Origin: TMED14 sp964475135 | GTDB lineage: Bacteria; Bacteroidota; Bacteroidia; Flavobacteriales; Schleiferiaceae | Length of the DNA: 64,000 nucleotides | Direction of reading: 5' to 3' | Assembly (NCBI GenBank): GCA_964475135.1 | Contig: CAYYWL010000004.1 | Span: 9,474 to 73,473, forward strand | In this document: piece after piece, positions 1-7,812 of the stretch | Layout: the number at the start of each line of letters is the position of its first letter | Numbering within the stretch: position 1 is the stretch's first letter | Made by a program: the position numbers and the translations under genes | Notes under the pieces: model-generated | What the model saw: only the letters and a program-made list of their open reading frames with translations | What the model was told of the DNA's origin: nothing | Databases searched by the model: none

Positions 1-612
1 TGGATGCGCTGGGAAGACGGCGACATCGAGGAATTCAGCAACGCCGACTGCGGGTTTAGCTACCGCGAGAGCGTGTTCAAAAGCGTACTGCGGGACCAAG
101 GCATCATTTTGTCGGTTCAGTTCAAGCTCACCACTCGCGACCACGTGCTGATCACCCACTACGGATCAGTGGCTGAAGAGTTGGCTGCCGCAGGCTCCGA
201 ACCGAGTTTGCGCAGCATCGCCGACGCGGTGATGGCTATTCGCCGCAGTAAGTTGCCCAATCCCGCCGAGTTGGGGAATTCCGGATCGTTCTTTAAAAAT
301 CCCGCGGTGGCAGCTGAATTTGCGGAATCACTTGCCGCCGAGCACCCCAGCCTGCCGCAGTACCCGCAAGCCAACGGAAGCGTCAAGCTGGCCGCCGGAT
401 GGCTGATCGAGCAGGCCGGCTGGAAGGGCAGGCGCGTAGGAAACGCTGGGATGCACGCAAAGCAAGCACTCGTACTGGTTAACTATGGAGGTGCTACGGC
501 CGCAGAATTAGTGCACGTGGCCACCCAAGTTCAGGCAGACGTCTTGACGAAGTTCGGCGTAGCCCTCGAGATGGAGGTCAATCTTATTGGCGGCTCGAAC
601 GCGACCAAGTAA
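1..612 (+). CDS. murB: UDP-N-acetylmuramate dehydrogenase, C-terminal part (5' end outside window)
   Basis: The reading frame is open from base 1, so only the last 203 residues of a protein normally near 340 residues are present. MurB reduces UDP-GlcNAc-enolpyruvate to UDP-MurNAc with NADPH in cytoplasmic peptidoglycan precursor synthesis. Visible family marks are FSYRESVFK, the GSFFKNP segment that carries the catalytic serine of the family, and the C-terminal LEMEVNLIGG stretch that contains the conserved glutamate. The spacing and the C-terminal end match type I MurB. The next gene on the same strand begins 39 bases downstream behind its own promoter-like box, so it need not be co-transcribed. 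The ATG at base 4 is internal and not a real start. Confidence 0.95.
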   Translation, partial: WMRWEDGDIEEFSNADCGFSYRESVFKSVLRDQGIILSVQFKLTTRDHVLITHYGSVAEELAAAGSEPSLRSIADAVMAIRRSKLPNPAELGNSGSFFKNPAVAAEFAESLAAEHPSLPQYPQANGSVKLAAGWLIEQAGWKGRRVGNAGMHAKQALVLVNYGGATAAELVHVATQVQADVLTKFGVALEMEVNLIGGSNATK

Positions 613-635
613 CCTAGGTCACTTCCCCGTTTTTG

Positions 636-643
636 TACCTTTG
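636..643 (+). promoter_or_regulatory. Bacteroidota -7 box (TACCTTTG)
   Basis: Perfect match to the TANNTTTG -7 consensus, 8 bases before the ATG at 652. A transcript starting at the usual distance would have almost no leader. No clear -33 TTG is seen. Confidence 0.55.
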
Positions 644-651
644 CACCCATC

Positions 652-849
652 ATGGCATTACTGAAACTCTTCTTCGTGGTCGCCGGCCTTCTCGGCCTCG
701 GCATCCTCGGCATGGCAGTCAAAATTTGGGGCAAAAAAGACGGCGAGTTCGCCGGAACCTGCGCCTCGAACAGTCCATTCCTCAACAAGGAAGGTGAAGC
801 ATGCTCGTACTGCGGCAAAATGCCGGACGAGCAGTGTGCCAACCAGTAA
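652..849 (+). CDS. 65-residue four-cysteine membrane protein, possible NqrM-like maturation factor
   Basis: One N-terminal membrane segment (about residues 5-24) is followed by a short charged linker and a small domain with Cys37, Cys51, Cys54 and Cys62 (GTC, ACSYC, EQC). This plan, a single helix followed by a compact cysteine cluster, resembles NqrM (DUF539), which in Vibrio is needed to build the iron centre held by NqrD/NqrE. The gene lies immediately beside the nqr-apbE operon, in convergent orientation, with 3 bases between its stop and that of apbE. The family assignment is inference: similar Bacteroidota proteins are usually labelled only as membrane or secreted protein. The start is fixed by the TACCTTTG box 8 bases upstream. 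I am confident it is a gene, less so about the function. Confidence 0.75.
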   Translation: MALLKLFFVVAGLLGLGILGMAVKIWGKKDGEFAGTCASNSPFLNKEGEACSYCGKMPDEQCANQ

Positions 850-852
850 TCT

Positions 853-1866
853 TTACTTCAGCGAATTGTAGATCTGCAGGGCGCCATGGGCGTCGCTGTA
901 GATGAGGATGGCGTCCCACTCGGGGTTCTGGGCCAACCATTGCTTTGTGCCGTCTACTCCAAGCACCATCGCCATGGTCGCGTAGGCGTCAGCCTCAGCA
1001 CATGAGGGGCCGATGAGTGTGGCGCTCAGCACGTCGGTGGGCGCGGGCCAACCGGTGCGCGGATCCAAACTGTGGCCATAGTGCTGTCCGGTGGCGGAAT
1101 CAACCTGAAACTTGCGATAGTTCCCTGAAGTGGCCAGGGCGCGGTCCTCAAGTTCTACGGTGAGTTGAAGGCTGCGGTCGCCTGAGGTGAGGGGTTTTTC
1201 GATTCCGACCTTGAATACGTCACCATTAGGCTTGAGGCCAAAGCAGCGTACCTCGCCACCAATCTCGACAAAGGCGGCAGTTGCGCCGCGGGCACGGAGC
1301 GAATCCAGGACCAGATCTACCGAATGACCTTGGGCAAAGGCATTGACGTTGATGGGGTGCTCAAGGCGGGTCCCTTGGGGTGTCACCTCGGGGGCCGTCC
1401 ACTGCACCAATGCCATAAGTGAATCGACAATGACTGAATCGCGTTGCGCGCCTTGAGACGAGGGAAGTAATTGGGTTCCCGCCGTAAAGCCCCAGGCGCG
1501 CAGCACGTGCTCAAGGCCTGGCTCCACCAAAGAATCGGTGGCCACTCGAATACCCTCGGTCATGCGGAGCAAATCCGAGAGAATCAAACTGGGCGAAAGG
1601 GTTTCGCCCCGGTTGAGGCGGCTGAGTTCAGACTGAGGATCCCATACTGAAACCGCTTTGTTGTAGTCAGCCAACCAACGGGCGACATCGGACTCGCTAA
1701 GATTTAGCGAGTCCCCATAGGCACGAACGACAAAAGTGCTTCCTTGCGCTTCGCCCTGGACCACGAATTCAGATTCCGAGGCACAGCTCACGACAAGAGC
1801 CGCCGCTAAAGCCAAAAAAGGGCGCCCGAGGGCGCCCTTAAAATGTTGATTAACCACCGAAGTCAT
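853..1866 (-). CDS. apbE: FAD:protein FMN transferase ApbE, lipoprotein
   Basis: ApbE attaches FMN from FAD through a phosphodiester bond to threonines of NqrB and NqrC, acting outside the cytoplasmic membrane. The mature part has the ApbE fold signatures, including the GEVRCFG region and the HSLDPRTGWP motif near the C terminus. I chose the ATG at 1866, which overlaps the nqrF stop by 17 bases. It gives a short basic n-region, a hydrophobic stretch and a lipobox ending at Cys28 (LVVSC). Longer starts at 1878 and 1896 lie deeper inside nqrF. Codons 9-18 coincide exactly with a terminator-like hairpin, which is unusual. Its position after nqrF fits the flavinylation role. Confidence 0.9.
   Translation of the reverse strand: MTSVVNQHFKGALGRPFLALAAALVVSCASESEFVVQGEAQGSTFVVRAYGDSLNLSESDVARWLADYNKAVSVWDPQSELSRLNRGETLSPSLILSDLLRMTEGIRVATDSLVEPGLEHVLRAWGFTAGTQLLPSSQGAQRDSVIVDSLMALVQWTAPEVTPQGTRLEHPINVNAFAQGHSVDLVLDSLRARGATAAFVEIGGEVRCFGLKPNGDVFKVGIEKPLTSGDRSLQLTVELEDRALATSGNYRKFQVDSATGQHYGHSLDPRTGWPAPTDVLSATLIGPSCAEADAYATMAMVLGVDGTKQWLAQNPEWDAILIYSDAHGALQIYNSLK
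1814..1839 (-). terminator. Rho-independent terminator or attenuator after nqrF, inside the start of apbE
   Basis: On the minus strand a perfect 9-bp stem (AAGGGCGCC / GGCGCCCTT, tetraloop CTCG) begins 10 bases after the nqrF TAA and runs into six T. The plus strand lacks such a T tract, so it works in nqr direction only. The same bases encode apbE codons for the signal peptide (F-K-G-A-L-G-R-P-F-L), so it should limit apbE expression relative to nqrF. Confidence 0.8.
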
Positions 1867-3154
1867 CAAAAGCGACATTTTCAGGTGGCACGCCAAAGTC
1901 GTCGACCATCTTCAATACAGCCGCGTTCATCATAGGAGGTCCGCAGAAGTAGAATTCAATGTCTTCTGGAGCGTCGTGCTTGGACAAGTAGTTGTCGATG
2001 AGTGCCTGGTGCACGAATCCGACAAAACCGTCTCCGTCGCTCTCCATGCTCGTTTTCGCCGTCCAGTTGTCTTCTGGGAGGGGCTCACTGAGTACCAAGT
2101 GGAACTTGAAGTTTGGAAACTCCTGTTCAATTTGACGGAAGTCGTCAATGTAGAAAAGTTCGCGGCGCGAACGGCCTCCGTACCAGTACGACACCTTGCG
2201 ACCCGTCTTGAGTGTGTGAAAAAGGTGGAAAAGGTGCGAACGCATCGGAGCCATACCCGCACCACCACCAATGTAGATCATCTCTGCTTCGGTCTCTTTG
2301 ATGTGGAATTCACCGTATGGTCCTGAAACCGTCACCTTATCACCCGGCTTGAGGTTAAAGATGTACGACGAACACACGCCTGGATTGACGTCCATCCAAC
2401 CGCCTTTAGCGCGGTCCCATGGTGGAGTCGCAATACGGATGTTGAGCATCACGATGTTGCCCTCTGCGGGGTGGTTGGCCATTGAGTAGGCCCGGAAGAG
2501 TGGCTCAGGATTCTTCATCTTGAGGTCCCACAACTTGAACTTGTCCCACTCACCTTGGAACTCATCGGCCTTTTTGCCAAGGCGCGGATGCGCGGTAATG
2601 TCCATGTTCTTGTAGTCGACCTCAATCGCTGGAACGTCAATCTGGATGTAGCCACCCGCCAAGAAGTCGAGGTTCTCGCCTTCAGGAAGCTTCACGACGA
2701 ATTCCTTGATGAACGAAGCCACGTTATAGTTCGAAACGACTTCGCATTCCCACTTCTTGATTCCGAAGATTTCGTCCGGAACGCGAATCTTCATGTCGTT
2801 CTTAATCTTCACCTGGCAACCCAAGCGCCAGTTGTCGGCGATTTGCTTGCGGTTGAAAAAGCCCGTTTCGGTCGGAAGGATTTCGCCACCGCCCTCGAGG
2901 ACTTGGCACTTGCACATACCGCAAGTTCCGCCACCGCCACAAGCAGAAGGAAGGAAGATTTTTTGGGCGCCCAAGGTTCCGAGCAGGGTGCTACCCGACT
3001 CTACTTCGACGGTGTCGCCGTTGATTTCAAGCTTGACTGGACCCGATGGGCTCAAACGAGCCTTGGCCTGCAAAAGAATAGTAACCAAGGCCAAGATGAC
3101 CAAGGTAAATACCACCACACTGATGATGGTAACCGTGGATGCTGCTAGTAACAT
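1850..3154 (-). CDS. nqrF: Na+-translocating NADH:quinone reductase subunit F
   Basis: NqrF is the NADH-oxidising entry subunit of the Na+ pump. An N-terminal membrane anchor (about residues 8-28) is followed by a 2Fe-2S ferredoxin domain with Cys72, Cys78, Cys81 and Cys113, then a ferredoxin reductase module. The FAD motif RAYS lies at 221-224, a GGGAG nucleotide motif at 296-300, and the C-terminal FCGPPMM and DDFGG elements are present. The length of 434 residues is normal for Bacteroidota. It lies 15 bases after nqrE and is the last nqr subunit of the operon. A terminator hairpin follows its stop codon. Confidence 0.98.
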   Translation of the reverse strand: MLLAASTVTIISVVVFTLVILALVTILLQAKARLSPSGPVKLEINGDTVEVESGSTLLGTLGAQKIFLPSACGGGGTCGMCKCQVLEGGGEILPTETGFFNRKQIADNWRLGCQVKIKNDMKIRVPDEIFGIKKWECEVVSNYNVASFIKEFVVKLPEGENLDFLAGGYIQIDVPAIEVDYKNMDITAHPRLGKKADEFQGEWDKFKLWDLKMKNPEPLFRAYSMANHPAEGNIVMLNIRIATPPWDRAKGGWMDVNPGVCSSYIFNLKPGDKVTVSGPYGEFHIKETEAEMIYIGGGAGMAPMRSHLFHLFHTLKTGRKVSYWYGGRSRRELFYIDDFRQIEQEFPNFKFHLVLSEPLPEDNWTAKTSMESDGDGFVGFVHQALIDNYLSKHDAPEDIEFYFCGPPMMNAAVLKMVDDFGVPPENVAFDDFGG

Positions 3155-3169
3155 TAGACTTCGTGCGGA

Positions 3170-3787
3170 TTAAAGTTTGATACCCATGAAGCTCATGAAG
3201 GCGATGCCCATGAGACCCGTAATGATGAAGGTGATTCCAAGGCCGCGAAGCGGAGCCGGAACGTGCGAGTACTTAAGGCGCTCACGGATGGCAGCAATAG
3301 CGACGATAGCAAGCAGCCAACCGATTCCTGAACCTAGGCCGTATACAGTGGCTTGACCCACATTAGTGTAAGCACGCTCTTGCATGAAGAGCGAGGCACC
3401 AAGAATCGAACAGTTTACGGCGATGAGTGGCAAGAAAATACCCAATGCAGCGTAGAGCGCCGGGGCGAACTTTTCAACCACCATTTCGATAAGCTGTACC
3501 ATGGCCGCAATAATTGCAATGAACATGATAAAGCTCAAGAAGCTGAGGTCGAGGTCCGCAAAACTTGGATCAAGCCATTCAAGTGCACCTGCCTTGAGTA
3601 CGTAGTTTTCGAGGAGGTAGTTCACCGGAAGGGTAATAACCAGCACAAAGGTTACGGCGATACCCAAACCCATTGCTGTTTTCACCGTTTTTGATACCGC
3701 GAGGTACGAACACATGCCCAAGAAGTAGGCGAAGATCATGTTCTCGATGAACACGCTCTTAAAAAAGAGGGAAATCAACTCTTGCAT
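3170..3787 (-). CDS. nqrE: Na+-translocating NADH:quinone reductase subunit E
   Basis: A 205-residue integral membrane protein with about six hydrophobic helices. It is related to NqrD, with which it forms an inverted pair that holds an iron centre between the two subunits. The AVNCSILGASLF segment carries the conserved cysteine of the VNC motif that ligates this centre, and a second cysteine is in the LGMCSYLAVS half-repeat. The gene starts 5 bases after nqrD and is co-transcribed with it. Length and motifs agree with the family, and nothing is missing. Confidence 0.97.
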   Translation of the reverse strand: MQELISLFFKSVFIENMIFAYFLGMCSYLAVSKTVKTAMGLGIAVTFVLVITLPVNYLLENYVLKAGALEWLDPSFADLDLSFLSFIMFIAIIAAMVQLIEMVVEKFAPALYAALGIFLPLIAVNCSILGASLFMQERAYTNVGQATVYGLGSGIGWLLAIVAIAAIRERLKYSHVPAPLRGLGITFIITGLMGIAFMSFMGIKL

Positions 3788-3792
3788 GGCTT

Positions 3793-4458
3793 TTATTCTT
3801 TTTCAATCAAGGTTTTGGTGCGCGCACGCTGTGCCCAAATCACGAGGGCTAGCATAATAAGAGCCATTGGAGGCAAGAGCATCATGCCGTTGTTCTTGTA
3901 GCCCAACTCGTAGATGCCCAAGGGCTCGAGAATTGGGAAGTCAAACAAGGTTCCGCTGCCCAAAAGTTCACGGAAAAATGCGACCACAATCAAGATGGCA
4001 CCGTAGCCCGCTCCGTTGCCAATTCCATCGAGGAAGGATTTCCAAGGTGGGTTTCCTAACGAAAAGGCCTCTATGCGTCCCATGATGATGCAGTTGGTGA
4101 TAATCAAGCCCACAAACACCGAAAGTTGCTTGCTGACATCGTACACGTATGCCTTCAAAATTTGGTCAACAATAATTACCAAGGCGGCAACAACGACAAG
4201 CTGAACGATGATTCGGATTCGATTGGGAATGTAGTTGCGAATCAGCGAGGTGATGAGGTTTGAAAAGGCGGTAACCACCATAACACTCAAGCCCATTACC
4301 AATGCTGGCTTCATCTTAACGGTGATCGCGAGCGCCGAGCAAATACCCAATACTTGGACAGTAATCGGGTTGCTTTCGTTAAACGGATCGACGAGAAGCT
4401 TGCGGTTCTTCTTTGAGAACAGGCCCTCTTTTTCTTGTTGTTTTACTTCGGTGCTCAT
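3793..4458 (-). CDS. nqrD: Na+-translocating NADH:quinone reductase subunit D
   Basis: Membrane subunit of 221 residues, with a short basic N-terminal tail (MSTEVKQQEKEGLFSKKNRK) and about six helices. The two half-repeats carry cysteines in QVLGICSAL and LIITNCIIMGR, as expected for the partner of NqrE in the shared iron centre. Its start overlaps the nqrC stop by 4 bases (an ATGA-type junction), indicating translational coupling. The family assignment is clear from length, motifs and operon position. It is slightly longer than Vibrio NqrD because of the N-terminal tail. Confidence 0.97.
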   Translation of the reverse strand: MSTEVKQQEKEGLFSKKNRKLLVDPFNESNPITVQVLGICSALAITVKMKPALVMGLSVMVVTAFSNLITSLIRNYIPNRIRIIVQLVVVAALVIIVDQILKAYVYDVSKQLSVFVGLIITNCIIMGRIEAFSLGNPPWKSFLDGIGNGAGYGAILIVVAFFRELLGSGTLFDFPILEPLGIYELGYKNNGMMLLPPMALIMLALVIWAQRARTKTLIEKE

Positions 4459-5186
4459 AATGCTGCTACGGTTAACGTATCTGTAATTGCTTCGGGTGCC
4501 ACTGCCGGTGTGTTCCGAGCGGCGAGGTATGCTTGGTAGGGCTTTAGGCAGTTCTCAAGCATGGCCTGAACGCCCACAGAGGTAATTGTGCCTCCCGAAA
4601 TGCCGTCAACCTGTTGGTCGCCACTGGCATCGCCCTTGCGAACTTCAATTCCAGTGTAGGTATCGCTAAATACCACCTTATTGGGAAACTGGTCGGTAAA
4701 AATGGGCGTGGCGATTTCTGCACCTAGGCCAGGAGTTTCTGACTTGTGGTCAAACTTGGCTCCGTATACCGTCTTACCATCTGCCTGAAGACTGATGTAC
4801 CCCCAAATCGGACCCCAAAGGCCTTTACCGCGAACGGGGATGATGTAGTACGTCTGGCCCTCATGCTCGGCAACATAGAGAGGCACTTCACGGTCAGCCT
4901 CTGGCATCGCAATCGCCGCGGCAAGATCAATGGATCCAGGTTGCTTGTCCGCAACAACTTGACCATTTTTGAGCACGAGCTGTTCTTTAATAACCTCGTC
5001 GTACAAGGCCGCGGGGTCCTCACCCTGAAGTCCGATGGACGAAAGGATGTTGGCCTTCTTCTCAAGTTCAATGTTCGCATCTTGTGCGGGCTTGAGGCCC
5101 GTGGCAGCGATCGCTAGCGCTGCCGCCACCACAACCACCAATCCAATGGCAAATGCGTAGGTGTATGAATTACTGTTTACGTTCAT
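4455..5186 (-). CDS. nqrC: Na+-translocating NADH:quinone reductase subunit C, covalent FMN subunit
   Basis: A single N-terminal membrane helix (about residues 8-28) is followed by a periplasmic FMN-binding domain. The flavinylation motif reads DGISGGT, with Thr200 as the expected FMN attachment site. The usual motif ends SGAT, so an alanine is replaced by glycine here. NqrC passes electrons within the Na+ pump, and its FMN is attached by ApbE, encoded at the end of the same operon. The length of 243 residues is normal. It is separated by 5 bases from nqrB and overlaps nqrD by 4 bases. Confidence 0.97.
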   Translation of the reverse strand: MNVNSNSYTYAFAIGLVVVVAAALAIAATGLKPAQDANIELEKKANILSSIGLQGEDPAALYDEVIKEQLVLKNGQVVADKQPGSIDLAAAIAMPEADREVPLYVAEHEGQTYYIIPVRGKGLWGPIWGYISLQADGKTVYGAKFDHKSETPGLGAEIATPIFTDQFPNKVVFSDTYTGIEVRKGDASGDQQVDGISGGTITSVGVQAMLENCLKPYQAYLAARNTPAVAPEAITDTLTVAAL

Positions 5187-5191
5187 GATAA

Positions 5192-6373
5192 TTAAGCTTG
5201 AACCGGTTGGGTGCGCTTGAGGCGCTTTTGAATGTTGGCGTTTACCACGTAGTGATCAATCAATGGTGCCATCACGTTCATTAGGAGGATTGCAAGCATC
5301 ACTCCCTCGGGGTACGCAGGGTTAAATACGCGAATCATAATGGAGAAGACGCCAACCAAGAATCCGTAAATCCACTTACCACGCTCTGTGTGGGCTGCTG
5401 ACACGGGGTCGGTCGCCATAAACACAGCTCCGAATGCAAAACCGCCAAACACGAGGTGGTAGTAGAACGGTACCGCCAAATATGCTTGCTGCTCGGGACT
5501 GATCATTAGGTCGGCTACTCCGTTGAAAATGATTCCCATGGTCAACGCGCCCAATACGGCTGAAAACATGATCTTCCATGAACCCACGCCCGTGGCAATT
5601 AAATAAACCGCACCAATAAGAATTGCGATCGTGCTTGTTTCACCGATTGATCCAGGGATGATTCCAAGAAACGCATCCCAGGCACTGTAATCCGTAGTAC
5701 CCGTGGTGGCGTACTGACCCAAGGCCGTGGCAGATGAAACCCCGTCAACGTTGGTGAGTCCGGCCCAGACCTTGTCGCCTGACATGTAGGTTGGGTAGGC
5801 AAAGAACGCAAACGCACGCGCGGTGAGAGCGGGGTTGAGAATGTTCATGCCGGTTCCGCCAAATACCTCTTTACCGATGAGTACGGCAAAGGCGGTTGAG
5901 ATGGCGACCATCCACAAGGGGATGTCGACGGGCATGATGAGCGGAATCAAGATTCCGGATACCAAGAAGCCTTCGTTCACCGCATGCTTGTTGCGGTACG
6001 CGAAGTAGATTTCAATAGACAGACCCGCGATGTAGGTCACGGCAATCATTGGAATCACCTTGAGAGCACCGTAGAGGGCGTTCTCGAGGGTCCAAAAGTT
6101 GGCCCAGCCCGACTCAATTTGACCGATCGCAAGGTGATGCTGGTAGCCCGCATTGAATAAGCCAAATATCAAGGCAGGTATCAGAGCAAAAATTACCGTT
6201 ACCATGGTGCGCTTCATGTCGATGGCGTCGCGAACGTGGGCACCGCTGTGGGCGTTGTGGTTCGGAACAAAGAACATCGTCTCAAGCGCGTTGTGCAGCG
6301 GGTACAAGCCCTTGAGCTTGCCCGTAGTTACCGCGGGACGGGTGGAGTCAAAAAGATTCTGAACGAATTTCAT
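5192..6373 (-). CDS. nqrB: Na+-translocating NADH:quinone reductase subunit B, covalent FMN and Na+ channel subunit
   Basis: Largest membrane subunit (393 residues, about ten hydrophobic helices). The covalent FMN motif reads DGVSSAT, with Thr216 as acceptor; the common form has a glycine before the alanine. Other family marks are the GFLVSGILIPLIMPVDIPLWM helix and FGGTGMNILNPALTARAF, a riboflavin and quinone region conserved with RnfD. NqrB carries riboflavin and forms part of the Na+ path. It lies 13 bases after nqrA in the operon nqrABCDEF. Confidence 0.97.
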   Translation of the reverse strand: MKFVQNLFDSTRPAVTTGKLKGLYPLHNALETMFFVPNHNAHSGAHVRDAIDMKRTMVTVIFALIPALIFGLFNAGYQHHLAIGQIESGWANFWTLENALYGALKVIPMIAVTYIAGLSIEIYFAYRNKHAVNEGFLVSGILIPLIMPVDIPLWMVAISTAFAVLIGKEVFGGTGMNILNPALTARAFAFFAYPTYMSGDKVWAGLTNVDGVSSATALGQYATTGTTDYSAWDAFLGIIPGSIGETSTIAILIGAVYLIATGVGSWKIMFSAVLGALTMGIIFNGVADLMISPEQQAYLAVPFYYHLVFGGFAFGAVFMATDPVSAAHTERGKWIYGFLVGVFSIMIRVFNPAYPEGVMLAILLMNVMAPLIDHYVVNANIQKRLKRTQPVQA

Positions 6374-6386
6374 CGGTTTCTTGGGA

Positions 6387-7727
6387 TTAATTCATTTCGG
6401 TGTAGAGTAGATCGAGTGCTTCTTCAGCAAGTTTTTGCAGTTCCTGCTTTGAGGGGCAGACTACTTCGCAGAGGGCGAAGTCTTCAGGTACAACTTCGTA
6501 AGCGCCGAGTTGTTCCATTTTCTCGAGGTCCTTGGCCCACATCGCCTTGAGGAGCGGCATGGGAAGGATGTCGAACGGAAATACTTTTTCGTACAAACCG
6601 GTCACGACAAACGCGCGGTCTTCGCCGTGCTGCTTGGTAGAGAGGTCGTACTTCTTGCTTGGAGTCAACCAGCTAAAGAGCGTGCGGCTCACCGACCACT
6701 TTGCGAAGCTTGGAAGCACCCACCCGAAGAAGTCAGTGCCCTCCCCTTCTGGGATGGCCGTCAGCTGGCTGGCGTAGTACGTCAGGTAGCCAGAGTTGCT
6801 CACTTTGGTTCCGGTCAGCACGCTGCCCGAAATCACGCGGTAATTGCCTGACTTGAGTTCTGAACTTAGGAAGGCCTCGAGGCTCGCTCCAGCAACCGCC
6901 GTAATGGCACGGGGCTTGGCAATACCGGTTCCGCTCAGCGCAATCACGCGCTCGAGCTTGAAGTTGCCGGTTCGGGCCAAATGGCCGATGATAACTACGT
7001 CTTGGTAGTTGAGCGTCCAAACCACTTCACCCTTGTTGAGCGGACTAATTTGGTTGATGTGCACGCTCGTAGTGCCTGATGGGTGCGGCCCCTTGAACTG
7101 GTGCAGTTCGACGCCGCTAGCCTTGGTGAGGGCTGCAGCGGTTTCGTTCGCCGCAATGGACAGCACGGTGCGCTTGCTGAGCAGTCCGACCACCTGAAGA
7201 CCCATTGCGAAGTCCTCTTCGCGGCCTGTAAGCGCTACTGCCGGCGCTAGCGCGAGGGGTTCGGTCGCCATTCCGTTGATAAATACGGCCTTGGGCTCGG
7301 CGTCTGGGCTGGCAATGCGACCATATGGGCGCGATTCTACGAGCGACCACGCACCCGATTCAAGGAGCCAATTGATGGCGTCTTCGCGGTTGGCGGGTAT
7401 TCCCGAAGTGAATTTGCGGTACTCCTGCTGGCTGTCAGCAAGGACCACAACCGCAAGAATTTTGCGTTTTTCACCGCGCTCTACACGCGCCACTTCGCCA
7501 CTCACCGGAGAGGTGATGCGGATGCGTGAATCGGCTTTGTCGGTGAAGAGGACATCTCCCGCAAGGACGCGATCTCCTTCTTTTACAGCAAGTTTGGGGA
7601 CAAGTCCGCGGAAGTCGCTCGGGCGAACCGCGTAGACCGAAGCGCTGAGGTGGCCATCGACAAGGGCTTCAGGCGCTCCCAATATTGGGAGGTCAAGACC
7701 CTTACGAACAGTGTGTATGTTAGGCAT
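6387..7727 (-). CDS. nqrA: Na+-translocating NADH:quinone reductase subunit A
   Basis: NqrA is the cytoplasmic, quinone-associated subunit without covalent cofactor. From the ATG at 7727 the protein is 446 residues, the usual family length, and begins MPNIHTVRKGLDLPILG, which matches other Bacteroidota NqrA. An in-frame ATG at 7766 lies upstream of the TACCTTTG -7 box (7749-7756), so it would not be on the transcript; I reject it. The C terminus carries CEVVCPSKQEL, typical of the family. It is the first gene of the nqr operon and is divergent from the DUF5103 gene. Confidence 0.97.
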   Translation of the reverse strand: MPNIHTVRKGLDLPILGAPEALVDGHLSASVYAVRPSDFRGLVPKLAVKEGDRVLAGDVLFTDKADSRIRITSPVSGEVARVERGEKRKILAVVVLADSQQEYRKFTSGIPANREDAINWLLESGAWSLVESRPYGRIASPDAEPKAVFINGMATEPLALAPAVALTGREEDFAMGLQVVGLLSKRTVLSIAANETAAALTKASGVELHQFKGPHPSGTTSVHINQISPLNKGEVVWTLNYQDVVIIGHLARTGNFKLERVIALSGTGIAKPRAITAVAGASLEAFLSSELKSGNYRVISGSVLTGTKVSNSGYLTYYASQLTAIPEGEGTDFFGWVLPSFAKWSVSRTLFSWLTPSKKYDLSTKQHGEDRAFVVTGLYEKVFPFDILPMPLLKAMWAKDLEKMEQLGAYEVVPEDFALCEVVCPSKQELQKLAEEALDLLYTEMN

Positions 7728-7748
7728 AACGGCGTAAAAAATTCGCCG

Positions 7749-7756
7749 CAAAGGTA
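7749..7756 (-). promoter_or_regulatory. -7 box of the nqr operon (TACCTTTG)
   Basis: Perfect TANNTTTG match on the minus strand, 21 bases before the nqrA ATG. A TTG lies 14 bases upstream of it (shorter than the usual spacing), so the -33 element is uncertain. Confidence 0.6.
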
Positions 7757-7812
7757 CATTAGTCACATTGCAAAAAGGTGAATATTTAACATGTTTTTAC
7801 CACCTTTAAGGC

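Noticed and set aside
7728..7766. Upstream ATG for nqrA
   Set aside because: It lies upstream of the -7 box, and the extra 13 residues do not match the family N terminus.
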